A DNA stretch of 64,000 bases from Galeopsis tetrahit (taxonomy: Eukaryota > Streptophyta > Magnoliopsida > Lamiales > Lamiaceae), in assembly GCA_963675135.1 (NCBI GenBank), contig OY776129.1, positions 45,706,141-45,770,140 of the forward strand, written 5' to 3'. Shown one piece after another: positions 45,713 to 57,600 of this stretch. The first letter of the stretch is position 1; each line of letters starts with the position of its first letter. The notes beneath the pieces are model-generated. The model did not search any database. It was given only the letters and a program-made list of their open reading frames with translations, and was not told the origin of the DNA. The translations under genes and the position numbers were made by a program.

Positions 45713-45770
45713 GGACACTTGTCCATTGAACCTCAGGACACTTGTCCACATCTCTTTAGGACACTTGTCC
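45713..45770 (+). repeat. Three copies of palindrome GGACACTTGTCC at 23-bp spacing
   Basis: GGACACTTGTCC at 45713-45724, 45736-45747 and 45759-45770, spaced exactly 23 bp. Each has GGACA/TGTCC arms. It lies in the 0.7-kb untranslated stretch 45616-46316 that separates RNase H from the next ORF. Confidence 0.85.
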
Positions 45771-46316
45771 TAGTAGGGTCAGATAAGTTGTCTTGGCTAT
45801 CAAACTATTTTCTTGGTTTGATAAGCACCTATTTTGGGTAATCATTGTCTACCTTGATACCTGTCCCATTTACAGATATCATCTCTGTGGGATTTAATTT
45901 GTCCCCCACCCAAAAGGTCACTTTCCATGCATTAAATGCCAAGATTTAACTCTTGTTTGCATTACACTTTTCAAGCCATGATCTATCTCGAAAACTCCCC
46001 AACCATTAACTAATATTAAATAATTTCCACGTTTTGAATAAAACCAATAACTCACTGTTACATTGGTTTTTAACCATTGGATCAAAACTGGCCAACTCCC
46101 CTGAAATCAATCCAAGCCGTCCAAGTGTGTTTTTCCATTTTTGACAACAGTTGAAAACTCACAAAACTCACCAACTCATTGACAAACATTCTTTTTAGAA
46201 TATTCTCAAGCCTTAAGATCCCCCACAAACACTCCTCCCCAAGAATTCGAAACCCTAGCTCTTATCTTCTTCAAACTCTCTCAAAACTTTCTCAATTTCA
46301 TTTCTGTAAACCTTCA

Positions 46317-48020
46317 ATGGCTCCCAAAATTAGACCAGAAATGATCATTGATTTCTCCAACAAGGCTCTAGACCTTGACTTTGGATACTTGAGCAACAAA
46401 AACAGCCTTCATTTTGAGCCCATAGTATCATTTGAGAGTGAGGATCCTGAAATTACACCAACCTTGAGATGGTTGAGAAGAGCTGGATTGCAGAAGTTTA
46501 TGGAGGGTAGACCAAGCTCCTGCTTGGAAAGCTACATGGCTGAGTTCTTTGCCTTTCTCAAATGGAGAGGTAAACCTGAAGATGGTGAAGTTTCCACAAG
46601 GCTCTCATATGTGGCAGAAGGAGAAGAGGAAGAGAGATTTCATAGAGTGAAATTCTCTTCAGAAGACCTTGAAGGAGCTTTTGGGTTGCCTTCAGAGGGA
46701 AGGAATCCAGAATTTTATGGTGCTGATCATGAAGAGGAGATAGCACAAGAATGGCTCTTGGTTCCTGGTCCCATCTCTTCAACACAAAACAAGAAGACTC
46801 TCAAGCCAAAATTTCTCAACCTCTTTGAGGTAGTTGCTAAGAGTCTCTTGAGCAATACTGGAAGCTTGGAGCAGGTCAGCCATCCAAGAATCAGAATTAT
46901 GGCTGCAATTATTGATGCTAGTGACAAAGGCATCAAGTTTGATTGGAGGACTTTCATCATGTCTGAAATGATGAAAGAAAAGGCCAAGTTTAAAGTGAAA
47001 ACTCACAATAAGGTTGTGCTAGAAGTGAAACTCAAGTATTGCACCAGGGCAAGCTTGTTGATTGAGAGATTTTCCCATTATTCTCAAATGCAAACCTTTG
47101 CAAAGCCCCTCCCAGCCCAAAAGATTCTGTTTAGAAAGCTCAGTAAGAAAACTGAGCAAAGGATGATGCTAATGGCCAAACCTACTGAAGAAAAGGTGGA
47201 GGAGAAACCAAAGTTGAAAAAGAGGACAAAGGCCAGAATGGTAAAGACAAGGAAAATGTCTCAAATCCCCTCAGAAGAGAAGTCAGGAGCTTCAGCAGAG
47301 ATTGAAGAAGTTGCTGAAGAGGGAGTGAGTGTGCCTTCTGATCACTCAGAGGAGTTGAGACAGAAGTACAATGAAACTAGACAGAAGTCTAGAGGTGATA
47401 AGAGGATCAGGGAAGTTGTCCCTGAGAAGGATGGAGAAGGTAGTGGAAGCAGTAGGGCCAACAAGAGAAGGGCCAAGCCTATTGATAAGGTGTTGGAGCT
47501 TCAAGAGGAAAGGTCTCTCCAACTTGCTCTAAGAGAGAGCAGAGCTGAAAGCAGGACCAAATCTAAGGCAAGGACCAACTCATCTGGTTCTGGAACTCCA
47601 GAATCCAAGGTCCCTGAAGGTCAACAAATAGAGGCCAACATCCCTGAAATACAGAATCCTGAGCCCAACTCCCCTGAAACCCACATAACCCCAACCAATC
47701 AACCTATCACCCCCATCAATCTTACAAAGAGATATTCTCCAGAAGGGAGTGTGCAAAGAAGTGGGATAGATGTGTTAGCAGATTTAGCAGTGGATGAGAC
47801 AAGGCTGCAATCACCCCTTGACTCATCTATTCTCAATTACTCAAAGTTGCTAGAAGCTGCACTTCAAGAGCCAACCCCTGCTAGTAAAGCCCCTTCAGAT
47901 CCATTGCTCTCTAAAGCAACTGAAGTACCTTCAATTGCAACCAACCCTTCTGAAGCCAATATCCCTGAACTCAACCTTCCTGAAGCCACTTTAGGAGAAC
48001 CCAGACCAACTCCCCTATAA
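46317..48020 (+). CDS. SIRE extra ORF, plant transposon-protein-like (first part)
   Basis: I start it at the ATG at 46317 (MAPKIRPEMIIDF) rather than the upstream 46179, because 46230-46316 looks like a 5' leader (GAAACCCTAGCTC). The N-terminal third (WLRRAGLQKFMEGRPS, then ESYMAEFFAFLKWRGK, VSTRLSYVAEGEEEERFHRV and FSSEDLEGAFGLPSEG) resembles the 'putative plant transposon protein' domain (PF20167, from memory) found in SIRE-like elements. The rest is basic, then Pro/Glu-rich with repeated N-x-PE units. It has no signal peptide or membrane segment, so nothing supports an envelope role. It ends at 48020 by a frameshift near 48000; the protein continues in the next frame. Confidence 0.7.
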   Translation: MAPKIRPEMIIDFSNKALDLDFGYLSNKNSLHFEPIVSFESEDPEITPTLRWLRRAGLQKFMEGRPSSCLESYMAEFFAFLKWRGKPEDGEVSTRLSYVAEGEEEERFHRVKFSSEDLEGAFGLPSEGRNPEFYGADHEEEIAQEWLLVPGPISSTQNKKTLKPKFLNLFEVVAKSLLSNTGSLEQVSHPRIRIMAAIIDASDKGIKFDWRTFIMSEMMKEKAKFKVKTHNKVVLEVKLKYCTRASLLIERFSHYSQMQTFAKPLPAQKILFRKLSKKTEQRMMLMAKPTEEKVEEKPKLKKRTKARMVKTRKMSQIPSEEKSGASAEIEEVAEEGVSVPSDHSEELRQKYNETRQKSRGDKRIREVVPEKDGEGSGSSRANKRRAKPIDKVLELQEERSLQLALRESRAESRTKSKARTNSSGSGTPESKVPEGQQIEANIPEIQNPEPNSPETHITPTNQPITPINLTKRYSPEGSVQRSGIDVLADLAVDETRLQSPLDSSILNYSKLLEAALQEPTPASKAPSDPLLSKATEVPSIATNPSEANIPELNLPEATLGEPRPTPL

Positions 48021-48070
48021 CCCAAAGTCCCCATTCAAGTGGAGATGAGGAGGAGTATACTTATGAGAGT

Positions 48071-51000
48071 ATGCTCAGAGGAGGAGCCAAGGCTACTGTG
48101 GACAGTTTGTATCCACAACTTGCTGAATTTCCAAGAATTCAGAAGATGTTTCATGACTTGAGGATGCTTGTGGATGTGAAAGACAAGACCATTATGGAGA
48201 TATCCCAAGTCATCCAAGATAAGGGTGCAAACTGGTGGCAAGTGGAGGAGAGCAGATTGCTACACTTTGCTGGTGTGTTGAAAACAAGATTCCTTACTGA
48301 TGAGGAAGTTTTTGCAAAGTTGGTAGATGATAAGATCATTGAGGAGAAGGAGAGGAAAGCTAAGGGCATCAAACACCCTGATAGTAGCTCAAATGATGAT
48401 GATTCCCCTGATGATCCCTCAAACCCTTCAAATCCCAACCCTCCTGAAACCCCTCAAGCCAACCTCCCTGAATCCACTCAACCCAAGTCCTCTATGTCAG
48501 CAAGACTTTCAAACCCTCCTAGAACCTATCATAGGAAAGGCTCTGTATCTTCAGAGGTGTTGACCAAGGGTGGTAACACAACCAAAGACACATCTGCCAA
48601 TGAAGGTTCTTCTGAACCCAAGGCACAGCCTAAAGATGTTGAGGTTCCTATGCTAGAGGCTGGTTTGGTTAAGGCCTATTCAGTGTCAGATGAGTTGGAC
48701 ACTGATCAGCCCTTAATCATTCAGGATGACTCAGTGGTTGTTGAAATAAGCACTGTGATCTCCCCACAACTGCCATCTTTGAACCTTGTTGAAGGTGGAG
48801 ATGTTGCAGGTTTAGGTGATGGAGTTGAAAAGGAGAATTTAGTGGAAAATCCAGATGGAGTAGTAGATGAGAGAGATGTGGTGATCACTAGGATAGTGAG
48901 TGTACCACCAAATGAGGGTGATATAAGTGAGGAAGGGCAGGCTATTCTTGAAGTCAAATCTGAACTTCAGGAATCCCTTGATGAGAGGAGGCATGTTCCT
49001 TTAAGTGAGGAAATTAACAAAGAAGGAAGAAAAGAATTAGTTGAAAATGAGAAGAAGACTGCTGATGTATCAGAGTCTTATGAAAAAGAAATTGAGGGTG
49101 ATGAGTGTATTTTCACTAACCCTTTTGATTTGTCTGACATTGCAGGTATAAGTCTTGATCAAATCTTTGCAGATGATTTCTTGACAGATGCTCCAATCCA
49201 TGTTGATTCTGGATCAGCACAAGCCCTTCTTGGCTTACAATCAACAAAGTTGGATTCCTTGGCTCAACAAGTTCAAACAGCCCATGCAGAAACTTCTGGA
49301 GCATTAGATGAGCATGGAAGAACTTTGGCATCTGTGGAAATGAGGCTGACAGGCTCTGAAGATGTAGTGTTACCCACATTAGAAGCAAGAATTGAAGGAG
49401 TGGAATCTGGTCTTCAAACCATCTCCACTGAAGTTCACAAAGCCAAAGTCAGTATGGAGAACATTTCAAAGGAGGTCAAGAAGGATCAAAAACTGCTTAG
49501 AGATAACCACAATGCAAATGTTCAAGCTATCAGATTGACCATTAATCAAGCTCTTGGCAAGAAGACAGCCTTGCAGAAGAAAAGAGCAGAGGCACAAAGG
49601 CTTGCAATGGTGAAAGCAGCTTCAGAGAAATTTTCCCAAGAGGTGATGGCCAACATTGCTGAAGGTGCAGTGGCCAACCTCACTGAGCTCCTTAAGGCCC
49701 ATCTGGATGCATCTCTTAAAGCAACCATGGAGGAGGTTGTCCAACAAAAGATGAAGCCTGTTCTAGCTTTCCTTAGCTTGAGCAGTGACAGGATGCAAAA
49801 TATACATGATGAAAATGTATATTTGTTGGAGGAGATGAAGTCTCTAACCCAAGCCCAGTCCTTGATGGCATCAACTATGAGTGAGCTCAAACCTGAATGT
49901 TTTGATGCTGCCAAAAAGGGGGAAAGGGAAAGAGCAAGAGCAAAAGGTGCCTTAGTGATTGGAAGTCCAGTCAAAGGTAAGGACAAAGCTCCTGAGGGAA
50001 AAGGGAAAGAGCCAGCAGTGCTGAACTTAGAAGAATTGGATGAAGAAGAGCAGTTAGCACTTGCTTTGAAGAACTCAATGGCCTCAGCTCAAGAGGAAAG
50101 AGTGAGGTTACAGCAAAGGCCAGGTGGTGAAGTGTCTGGTTTGGACAAAGATGCTGAAGGTGTCCAAACAAGAGGAAATATCAAGAGGGCAAAATGAAAG
50201 AAAAGACAAGCTGAGAAATTTACTAATTTTCCCAACAGCCTTGATCTACCACCTGAATTCAGAATTGATGATGATGAGCCTATCTCAAAGAAGGCCAAAG
50301 CTGCTGAAGAAGACAAGAATGCTGAAGTGTCCAAAATTGCTGAAAAGGACAAGTCTTCTGAATCTGCCAGAAGTGCTGAAGGTCCCAAGTCCACTGAAGA
50401 TGTTGAAGAGCTATTTACTGAAGGATTTGGACCAGAACCTAAGAAGAAGACAACTGTCCTAGCTCATGATCCATCAAAGCTGTTTCATGAAGGGTATGGC
50501 AAAGACCCTGAAACACAACAGAAGCTGGCCATGATGAGGGCCCAGGAAAAGATGAATCTAATGGATGAAGCACAAAGAGCAAGAGATAAAAGAAGAGCAG
50601 ACTTTCAGAAACCAAGAAGGAAGAGAGCAACTTACAACAAGATGAAGCCACAGCTATTGATCCCAATGGACACCAAATATCCTCACTTGGATAAATGGGT
50701 GCCAATTCAGCTGAATGACTCATGGGAGGAAGCCAAAAGGGATTTTGTCTATGATTACTATGTCATTGACAGATGGAATGGAAAGGATGTCAACTCCACT
50801 TTTGCTGAGTTCATGATAGAGTACTATAGAGAGCTTTATCAACAACTACTTGCAGCTGCTGATATTGCAAGATTTGAACTCACAGCTCCCAAGCCAATCA
50901 TATACATGCCTCCAAAGCTTGAAGGATGGATTGACCAGGCAAGGATCTTGAAGGAATTTACTGAGATCCTCAATCTGAACAAGATGGCTCTTGGACCCAA

Positions 51001-51085
51001 GGGAACAAACCAAGAAGCCATGGCCTTGAAAAGAAGAGTGTGGGCACAATATGGGATGGTGCCACCTCCTGAGGATGATCTCTGA
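48071..51085 (+). CDS. SIRE extra ORF (second part), coiled-coil protein with one internal stop
   Basis: Continues the preceding ORF in another frame; open sequence extends back to about 48005. Contains acidic Pro-rich stretches, a coiled-coil region (about 49240-49900; ARIEGVESGLQTI and similar), and a Lys-rich C-terminus. An in-frame TGA at 50195-50197 interrupts it; the same frame then runs to 51085 (ending YGMVPPPEDDL). No enzyme motif is visible. With the first part it would encode about 1,600 residues, placed as the extra 3' ORF of SIRE-like elements. Role unknown. Confidence 0.65.
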
Positions 51086-51684
51086 AAATTGGCTAAGTCT
51101 TCTGACCTTTTTTTTGAATAAAAGCTTATCTTATCTGAAGATATTCTTAATTGGTCAAATATGCTGAAATTTGGACAAGCCTGCTGATGTGATGTGCCTT
51201 GACATGTTGTTTGCTCTGATATGCATTGGTTGCTCTGATACAAGCATTTGTCTTGATATCCAGTATTCTGTTCTGAAACTTGAAGTATTTTGGTTTTTGC
51301 TCTGATACTAGAAGATGCTCTGAAGATCTAAACACTTTTAAGAGTTTAGTTGACATGCTTTGATACTCTAGATCTTATGTTTAATGTATGCTCTGAAACC
51401 TTTGTAATGATGTCTTGATTTCATGCTCTGATAAGTTATCTTCAACTATCAACATGTTTGTAATGATTTTTATATGAATGATAGTTGAACTACCTTTGAA
51501 TCAAGATACATTACTGCAGAAATTTCTCTATGCCTATCAATGAAACCTAATTGCAACTTGAACAGTGAATACACTAACACATTGCTTTTCAGGATAATTG
51601 ACCTTAGTCATGTCTTCTGAAGATAAAATGTAATAGGTGTAACTAAGTCACTTTTGCATAAGTTGTATAGGTTTTGGCATCATC
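51086..51684 (+). other. SIRE 3' untranslated region
   Basis: About 600 bp without a gene. Contains at least five scattered copies of GCTCTGATA-like motifs (51200-51430). Confidence 0.6.
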
Positions 51685-51698
51685 AAAAAGGGGGAAAT
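51685..51698 (+). other. Polypurine tract of the SIRE-type element
   Basis: AAAAAGGGGGAAAT immediately before the 3' LTR. An identical 14-mer also precedes the 5' LTR at 40279-40292, where it should not be. Confidence 0.85.
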
Positions 51699-53286
51699 TG
51701 TTGGGAATAAAATGAGATATGTTTTGATTCAATACCAAAACCCCCTGAGACATGCCTAAGTCAAGATGATTATGTTCTAAGAATGTTAGAACATATAGAA
51801 TAAGGCTAGATGAGAAGCTGATATGTTAGGCAGCTCTTAGTTAGTTAGATGCACAATTTGAGGGGAACACATGCTTTGAAGTTCATCTAGAACAAGTCCC
51901 CTCAAGGCTCAAATTCTGGAACCATGACCAAGTCCACTGAAGGACAAGTATGCTGATCAGATGAGTTGTCCATAGGAGTTGTCTCACCAAAGTTAACCAA
52001 GATCAAATGTACTGAAAGCTTGAAGTCAACCATGCTGAAGAGACAACTACACCCTAAAGATCATTAATGAATCATGCTAAGATCACCTTGAAGTGAAGCT
52101 AAGGGTATGGGCCAAGTCATCTGAAGAAGAGCTAGCCAACCTTGCTGATAAGCAAGACTGCTGATAGTAATAAGGAGAGTTGTCCAGTTGATAAGGAGTG
52201 TTGTACTATCATTGGAACAACCTTCAGAAGTCATGTCCAAGTCCTAACAAGAGAATCTTAAAGTCAGACTTTGGGAAGAGTGCTGCAGAATGAAGACAGA
52301 GCTTAAACAGCCGTTTATTTCCCAAATGGGGACATGTCACTATCAAAATTCTGTCTTCAAAGTTGAAGAACTAAAAGAAGACATTTATGGACTTTTGAGG
52401 CTGCCTCTCCAACGGGAAAATCCTTCAATTGTCTATAAATACAGAAGTGTGGAGGCCATTTGAAAGCACCTCAACAATTGACAAGAATATCCAACTATCC
52501 TACAAGCAAGAGTGCTCTCAAAGCTTTCAAAGACTATCTTAGTCTTCATACACTTCTTCTAAGCTGAACCTACTGTATATCCATACACAAGCTTAGAGAG
52601 ATATCCTAATCCTTATACACTGATCTTCATTGTAAAGGATATCTCATTAGTTGGAACCTTACATCAATCCTTAACCCTTTCAAGTGAGAAAGTGAGAAGG
52701 TTGTTGTAGTAGTAGTAGAAGTGGTAGGAGCTGACTGTTGAGAGAATAACAGTTCACCAAGAGTGGTGTTCTTGATCAAGTGCACTTTGGCACTATAAAA
52801 CAAGTTAATTCCAAGAGTGAAGGAATTATCATGTTCAATCAGGGAAAGTGGATGTAGGAGCTTGAGTCTCTGAACCACTATAAACTCTTGTGTTGACTTG
52901 CTTTTCAAGTACTTTCATACACTCAACATTGCACACAAAACTGATCTTCCAAAAGATACATTCTCAAAGACTGTGCAAAACCTATTTGGACAAGTTCCCT
53001 GAAACTAGACTGTTTGATTGATTAAGTGATTTTCAGAACTTTAAAGGAGTCTAAACTAAAAGGGCCAACAACTATTTCGCACATATAACTCCCCTAGATA
53101 GTTATTCAACTAAGTACTCAATAGTACTTAGTAGTCTGATTATCTTAGAAGAGTTAATCATCTTCAGCAGAGTTGTCCAAGACAACCTTGCTGAGCTCTG
53201 GTTTGATCTAAAGTTGAAAAGAATTGCATACAAGTGTATTCCCCCCCCCCCCATACACTTGTTATATACTCCTTTCAGGACCAACA
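51699..53286 (+). repeat. 3' LTR of the SIRE-type element (1588 bp)
   Basis: Same length as the 5' LTR, about six substitutions. Followed directly by host-repeat sequence starting ATTAGTTCG. Confidence 0.95.
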
Positions 53287-53414
53287 ATTAGTTCGTTGTA
53301 ATTTGAGGGTACATAATGAATACAAAAGTCGTACGAATGAGGTGAATAATGATGATATTGGTAATTCATTAAACCGCCACTCTCCATTAATAATTCTCCA
53401 ACTACATATAAAAA
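53287..53414. repeat. 128-bp host segment duplicated on both sides of the SIRE element
   Basis: Matches 40156-40283 with two differences. Both begin ATTAGTTCGTTG and end in CTACATATAAAAA. In uninterrupted unit A the segment occurs once (about 35014-35140). Confidence 0.88.
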
Positions 53415-54702
53415 ATTAAATTTTAGATTATATGCCTATAGAATAAATAAATATTGATAAACAAATAAAACATATAAATTTTACTTGATAAAAGTTTTGT
53501 ATCATTGAATAAATTGTTGAAAAGAGAAGATTTATCACTATAATAATTCATTCGAAAGAGAGAATTAGTATGAATCTATAATGAATGAAATAATGGACCT
53601 AAACAACACTATTTATAATACCATATAACTAACCATTTAAGGAAACAAAGCAAAATCCCATTAACATTGTCAATAAATAAACAATACATTTAATAAAATA
53701 ATGAATGTGGACATTAATAACATTATTTTTTAATAATAAATTGATATAATCGTGGCACAAATCATGAATGAATAACGATTTTTTTTTTGTTATCATAATC
53801 AATGTATGGCACGAATTATGTAGGAGTATAAATTTATATGGCTAAAATATGGCATTGAATAACAATTTTAACATAATATATGGAATTGAATAATCTTTTT
53901 ATATAAAAAAAAAAAACAAATTCCTATACCTAAAAAAAGGTTGCATGAATCGTGGAATTGAATAACTGGTTTTATTAAATAAATTAAATAGTGGAATTCA
54001 ATAAATTGAAGGAATCGTGATATTTATTGTTAAATAAATTATTAAGTTAAAAGAAAGTTGTATGAATAGTGGAATTCAATAACCGTTTGGAAAATATAAT
54101 CTTAGTGTTAAATTACAAAAATACATTAAATAATATATTAATGAACATGCATGAATAGTGGAATTCAATAACCGTTATGTTAGTGTTAAATTAAAAAAAT
54201 ACAACTATAGTAATCATTCGACAAACATCCCTAAATTATGTCTAATTTTACGTTGGATGCTAAAACAAATGAAATGCACATGTATTAATCATTCGATAAA
54301 CATCCCTAGTTATGTCTAATTTTACGTTGGATGCTAAAACAAATGCATCGGAATTGTAAAACAAAAGGTCAATTTCCGTTATAAATGTAGATTTTGTGAA
54401 AAATATGTCTAATTTTAAACACAATCACATCCAATTTAATTTAATTTGAGAAAAATATGGATAGAATAAATCGAGATTTGAAATTGATGTTGTAGATTCC
54501 ATAGAAAATTCATACATATCTATAGACGGGTTTTATTAATATGAATTTAAAGGATTTCAAGATAAAATATATAAGAACTAATAAAGTAATTCAATAAAGA
54601 AAATAAAGTAAAAATTTTATTTATTATTAATTGATAGCAATAAATTATAAAATACTATCATCGGAATTTTATTAAAAATAGTGCACAGTGACTATTAAAC
54701 GC

Positions 54703-54957
54703 CTAATTTTTCTTCACCGATTCGAGTTCTTGAAAATTGAAATCAAGAACTTCAATATTATCATATTTCTTTAAGTGCTTAATGGCATAAAGAGATGCAT
54801 CGTTGTCGGCCTCTACAATAGTTGGTCGAGGACGACCATCAACATAATAAAATCCTCCTAAATGTCCTATTATGACCGTTGAACTGAAAGTTGGGCGATC
54901 ATTTGACCCTTCTCTACGATGACGAAACTTTGAAAATGCAAAGTTGAGCTTCTTCAA
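54703..54957 (-). pseudogene. dsRNA-binding-domain-like exon, unit B
   Basis: Copy of the unit A exon with a slightly longer C-terminus (ELESVKKN before the stop). It differs at a few residues (SKFRHRREG, GHLGGF). Same orientation and position within its unit. Confidence 0.45.
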
Positions 54958-55789
54958 TCAAAAGAGGTTTATGTTTGAAGCTTACAGTAACGGCAATAGG
55001 TTCCATTTCAAAGGGATGAAGTTCTTTCTTTGATATAGGGTTAAATATTGTGATAGTGATATATTTATGTGAATGAGAATAATTTATATTAAATGAAACT
55101 TGCTCTGGGAATACGCTTTGGATTGAAAATCAAATCTTCAAATTCTTAGGTAGATAATTAGGGACTGAAATTGATATAATTTCAAGTAACATGGAAAGGA
55201 GATAAAAAGATTCTGGATAATGAGGGAAATAGAAAGAAACTTTTAAGGTAAAATTAATTTTATGGGAGACGCCTAAAATAATTAGTCAATTTATACCACA
55301 TATAACTATATATTATTATGTATTCGTATATTAGAAAATCTTTCAATAAAGGTAATAATGATTCAAAAATAATACTTATCTTACAATTTTCTTAGTATTA
55401 AAATGCCTTAAATATTTATATTTTTTAAATAATTGCTAAATAGAAATATTTGTATAATTATAAATGAGATATTCAATGAAGAATATCATTTATTAAGTCA
55501 GATTTTTATGTTGGTATGTATAATATTCAATAATTTACCAGAGTGGACATATAAATCATTCAATGGACATAAATAGTCAAAAATGATAATGAAATTCTTT
55601 CAAGGACCTATGAGATTGAATAATATACATTTACTTAATAAAAAACAAATTTTAATGTACGTTTAAACATAAAAAATAGAAAATAAAATTAATTTATAAA
55701 ATAGACATATATAAATAAAGAAAACAAAATAGCTGATTAAAAATGTAAGAAACATTTAATAATACTTAACGAATAAAAGATACGCTAAA

Positions 55790-56140
55790 TTCTAATGTGG
55801 TCGCTTCAACAACTTGAAAAGTACAACGCATGCCAACTTTAATAGATGTTATCTCTCAGGATTAAAAAATTACAATAGTTGAAAAATATCACCAATAAAG
55901 TAATTCTTTTTCTTCCCACCTCTACAAAAAAAAAAAAAAAAAAACACATATGAATTATCATATTTTATTATAATAAAAAAAAATGAAGAAATAAATATAA
56001 TAAAATTACCAGAAATATCATAATAATCTTAAATAAGGCGGGGAAAACCAATTTGCTTAAGAATATCATTTACTTTAAAGTACATCAAAGATGAATCATG
56101 CTCAGAGAAGGTAATAAAGTCACCAAAATGCAAATTATTA
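55790..56140 (-). pseudogene. B3 domain gene relic, unit C, truncated
   Basis: Contains the last exon region and the end of the B3 exon (56030-56140). The rest of the B3 exon and the exon before it are removed by a deletion that joins about 56140 to sequence normally 0.5 kb further along. Confidence 0.55.
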
Positions 56141-57382
56141 AATTGTTATATTAATGAACATGCATGTATAGTGGAAGATTTATCATTATAATAATCCATT
56201 CGAAAGAGATAATTAGTATGAATCTATAATGAATGAAACAATGGACCTAAACAACACTATTTATAATACCATATAACTAATCATTTAAGGAAACAAAGCA
56301 AAATTTCATTAACATTGTCAATAAATAAATAATACATTTAATAAAATAATGAATGTGGACATTAATAACATTATTTTTTAATAATAAATTGATATAATCG
56401 TGGCACAAATCATGAATGAATAACGATTTTTTTTTGTTATCATAATCAATGTATGGCACGAATTATGTCGGAGTATAAATTTATATGACTAAAATATGGC
56501 ATTGAATAACAATTTTAACATAATATGTGGAATTGAATAATCTTTTTTTTTTTAAATAAATTATTATACCTAAAAAAAAAAGTTGCATGAATCGTGGAAT
56601 TGAATAACTGATTTTATTAAATAAATTAAATAGTGGAATTCAATAAATTGAAAGAATCGTGATATTTATTGTTAAATAAATTATTACGCTAAAAGAAAGT
56701 TGCATGAATAGTGAAATTCAATAACCGTTTGGAAAGTATAATCTTAGTGTTAAATTACAAAAATATATTAAATAATATATTAATGAACATGCATGAATAG
56801 TGGAATTCAATAACCGTTATGTTAGTGCTAAATAAAAAAAATACAACTATACTATTCGACAAACATCCCTAAATTATGTCTAATTTTACGTTGGATGCTA
56901 AAACAAATGAAATACACCTATATTAATCATTCGACAAACATCCCTAGTTATGTCTAATTTTACATTGGATGCTAAAACAAATGCATCAGAATTGTAAAAC
57001 AAAAGGTCAATTTCTGTTATAAATGTAGATTTTTAGAAAAATATGTCTAATTTTAAACACAATCACATCCAATTTAATTTAATTTAAAAAAAATATGGAT
57101 AGAATAAATCGAGATTTTAAATTGATGTTGTAAATTCCATAGAAAATTCATATCTATCTATATAGACGGGTTTTATTAGTATGAATTTAAAGGATTTCTA
57201 GATAAAATATATAAGAACTAATAAAGTGATTTAATAAAGAAAATAAAGTAAAATTTTAATTTATTATTGATTGATAGCAATAAATTATAAAATAATATTA
57301 TCGGAATTTTATTAAAAACAGTGCACACTGACTATTAAACGCCTAATTTTTCTTCACCGATTCGAGTTCTTGAAAATTGAAA

Positions 57383-57600
57383 TCAAGAATTATCATATTT
57401 CTTTAAGTGCTTAATGGCATAAAGAGATGCATCGTTGTCGGCCTCCACAATAGTTGGTCGAGGACGACCATCAACATAATAAAATCTCCATGGATGCCCT
57501 ATTATGACCGTTGAACTGAAAGTTGGACGATCATTTGACCCTTCTTTACGATGACGAAACTTTGGAAATGCAAAGTTGAGCTTCTTCAATCAAAAGAGGT
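57383..57600 (-). pseudogene. dsRNA-binding-domain-like exon, unit C
   Basis: Third copy. GHPGG has become GHPWR, and a deletion near 57390 removes the NIEVLDFNF segment, so the C-terminus is lost. Confidence 0.45.

Larger units (their letters stand above)
40293..53286 (+). mobile_element. SIRE-type Copia LTR retrotransposon, 13.0 kb, lacking protease and integrase
   Basis: LTRs at 40293-41880 and 51699-53286 are both exactly 1588 bp (TGTTGGG...CCAACA) with about six substitutions by hand count (0.4 percent). The Met-type primer site is at 41883, and the polypurine tract at 51685-51698. Gag is fused directly onto the RT region; protease and integrase are absent. Two further long ORFs lie between RNase H and the 3' LTR, as in SIRE/Maximus elements. 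The flanks are abnormal: no 5-bp duplication is found, but a 128-bp host segment occurs on both sides, and polypurine-tract sequence precedes the left LTR. Confidence 0.93.

Noticed and set aside
46317..51085. Envelope-like gene of the SIRE element
   Set aside because: No signal peptide, transmembrane segment or furin-type site is visible; the N-terminal domain fits plant transposon proteins better.
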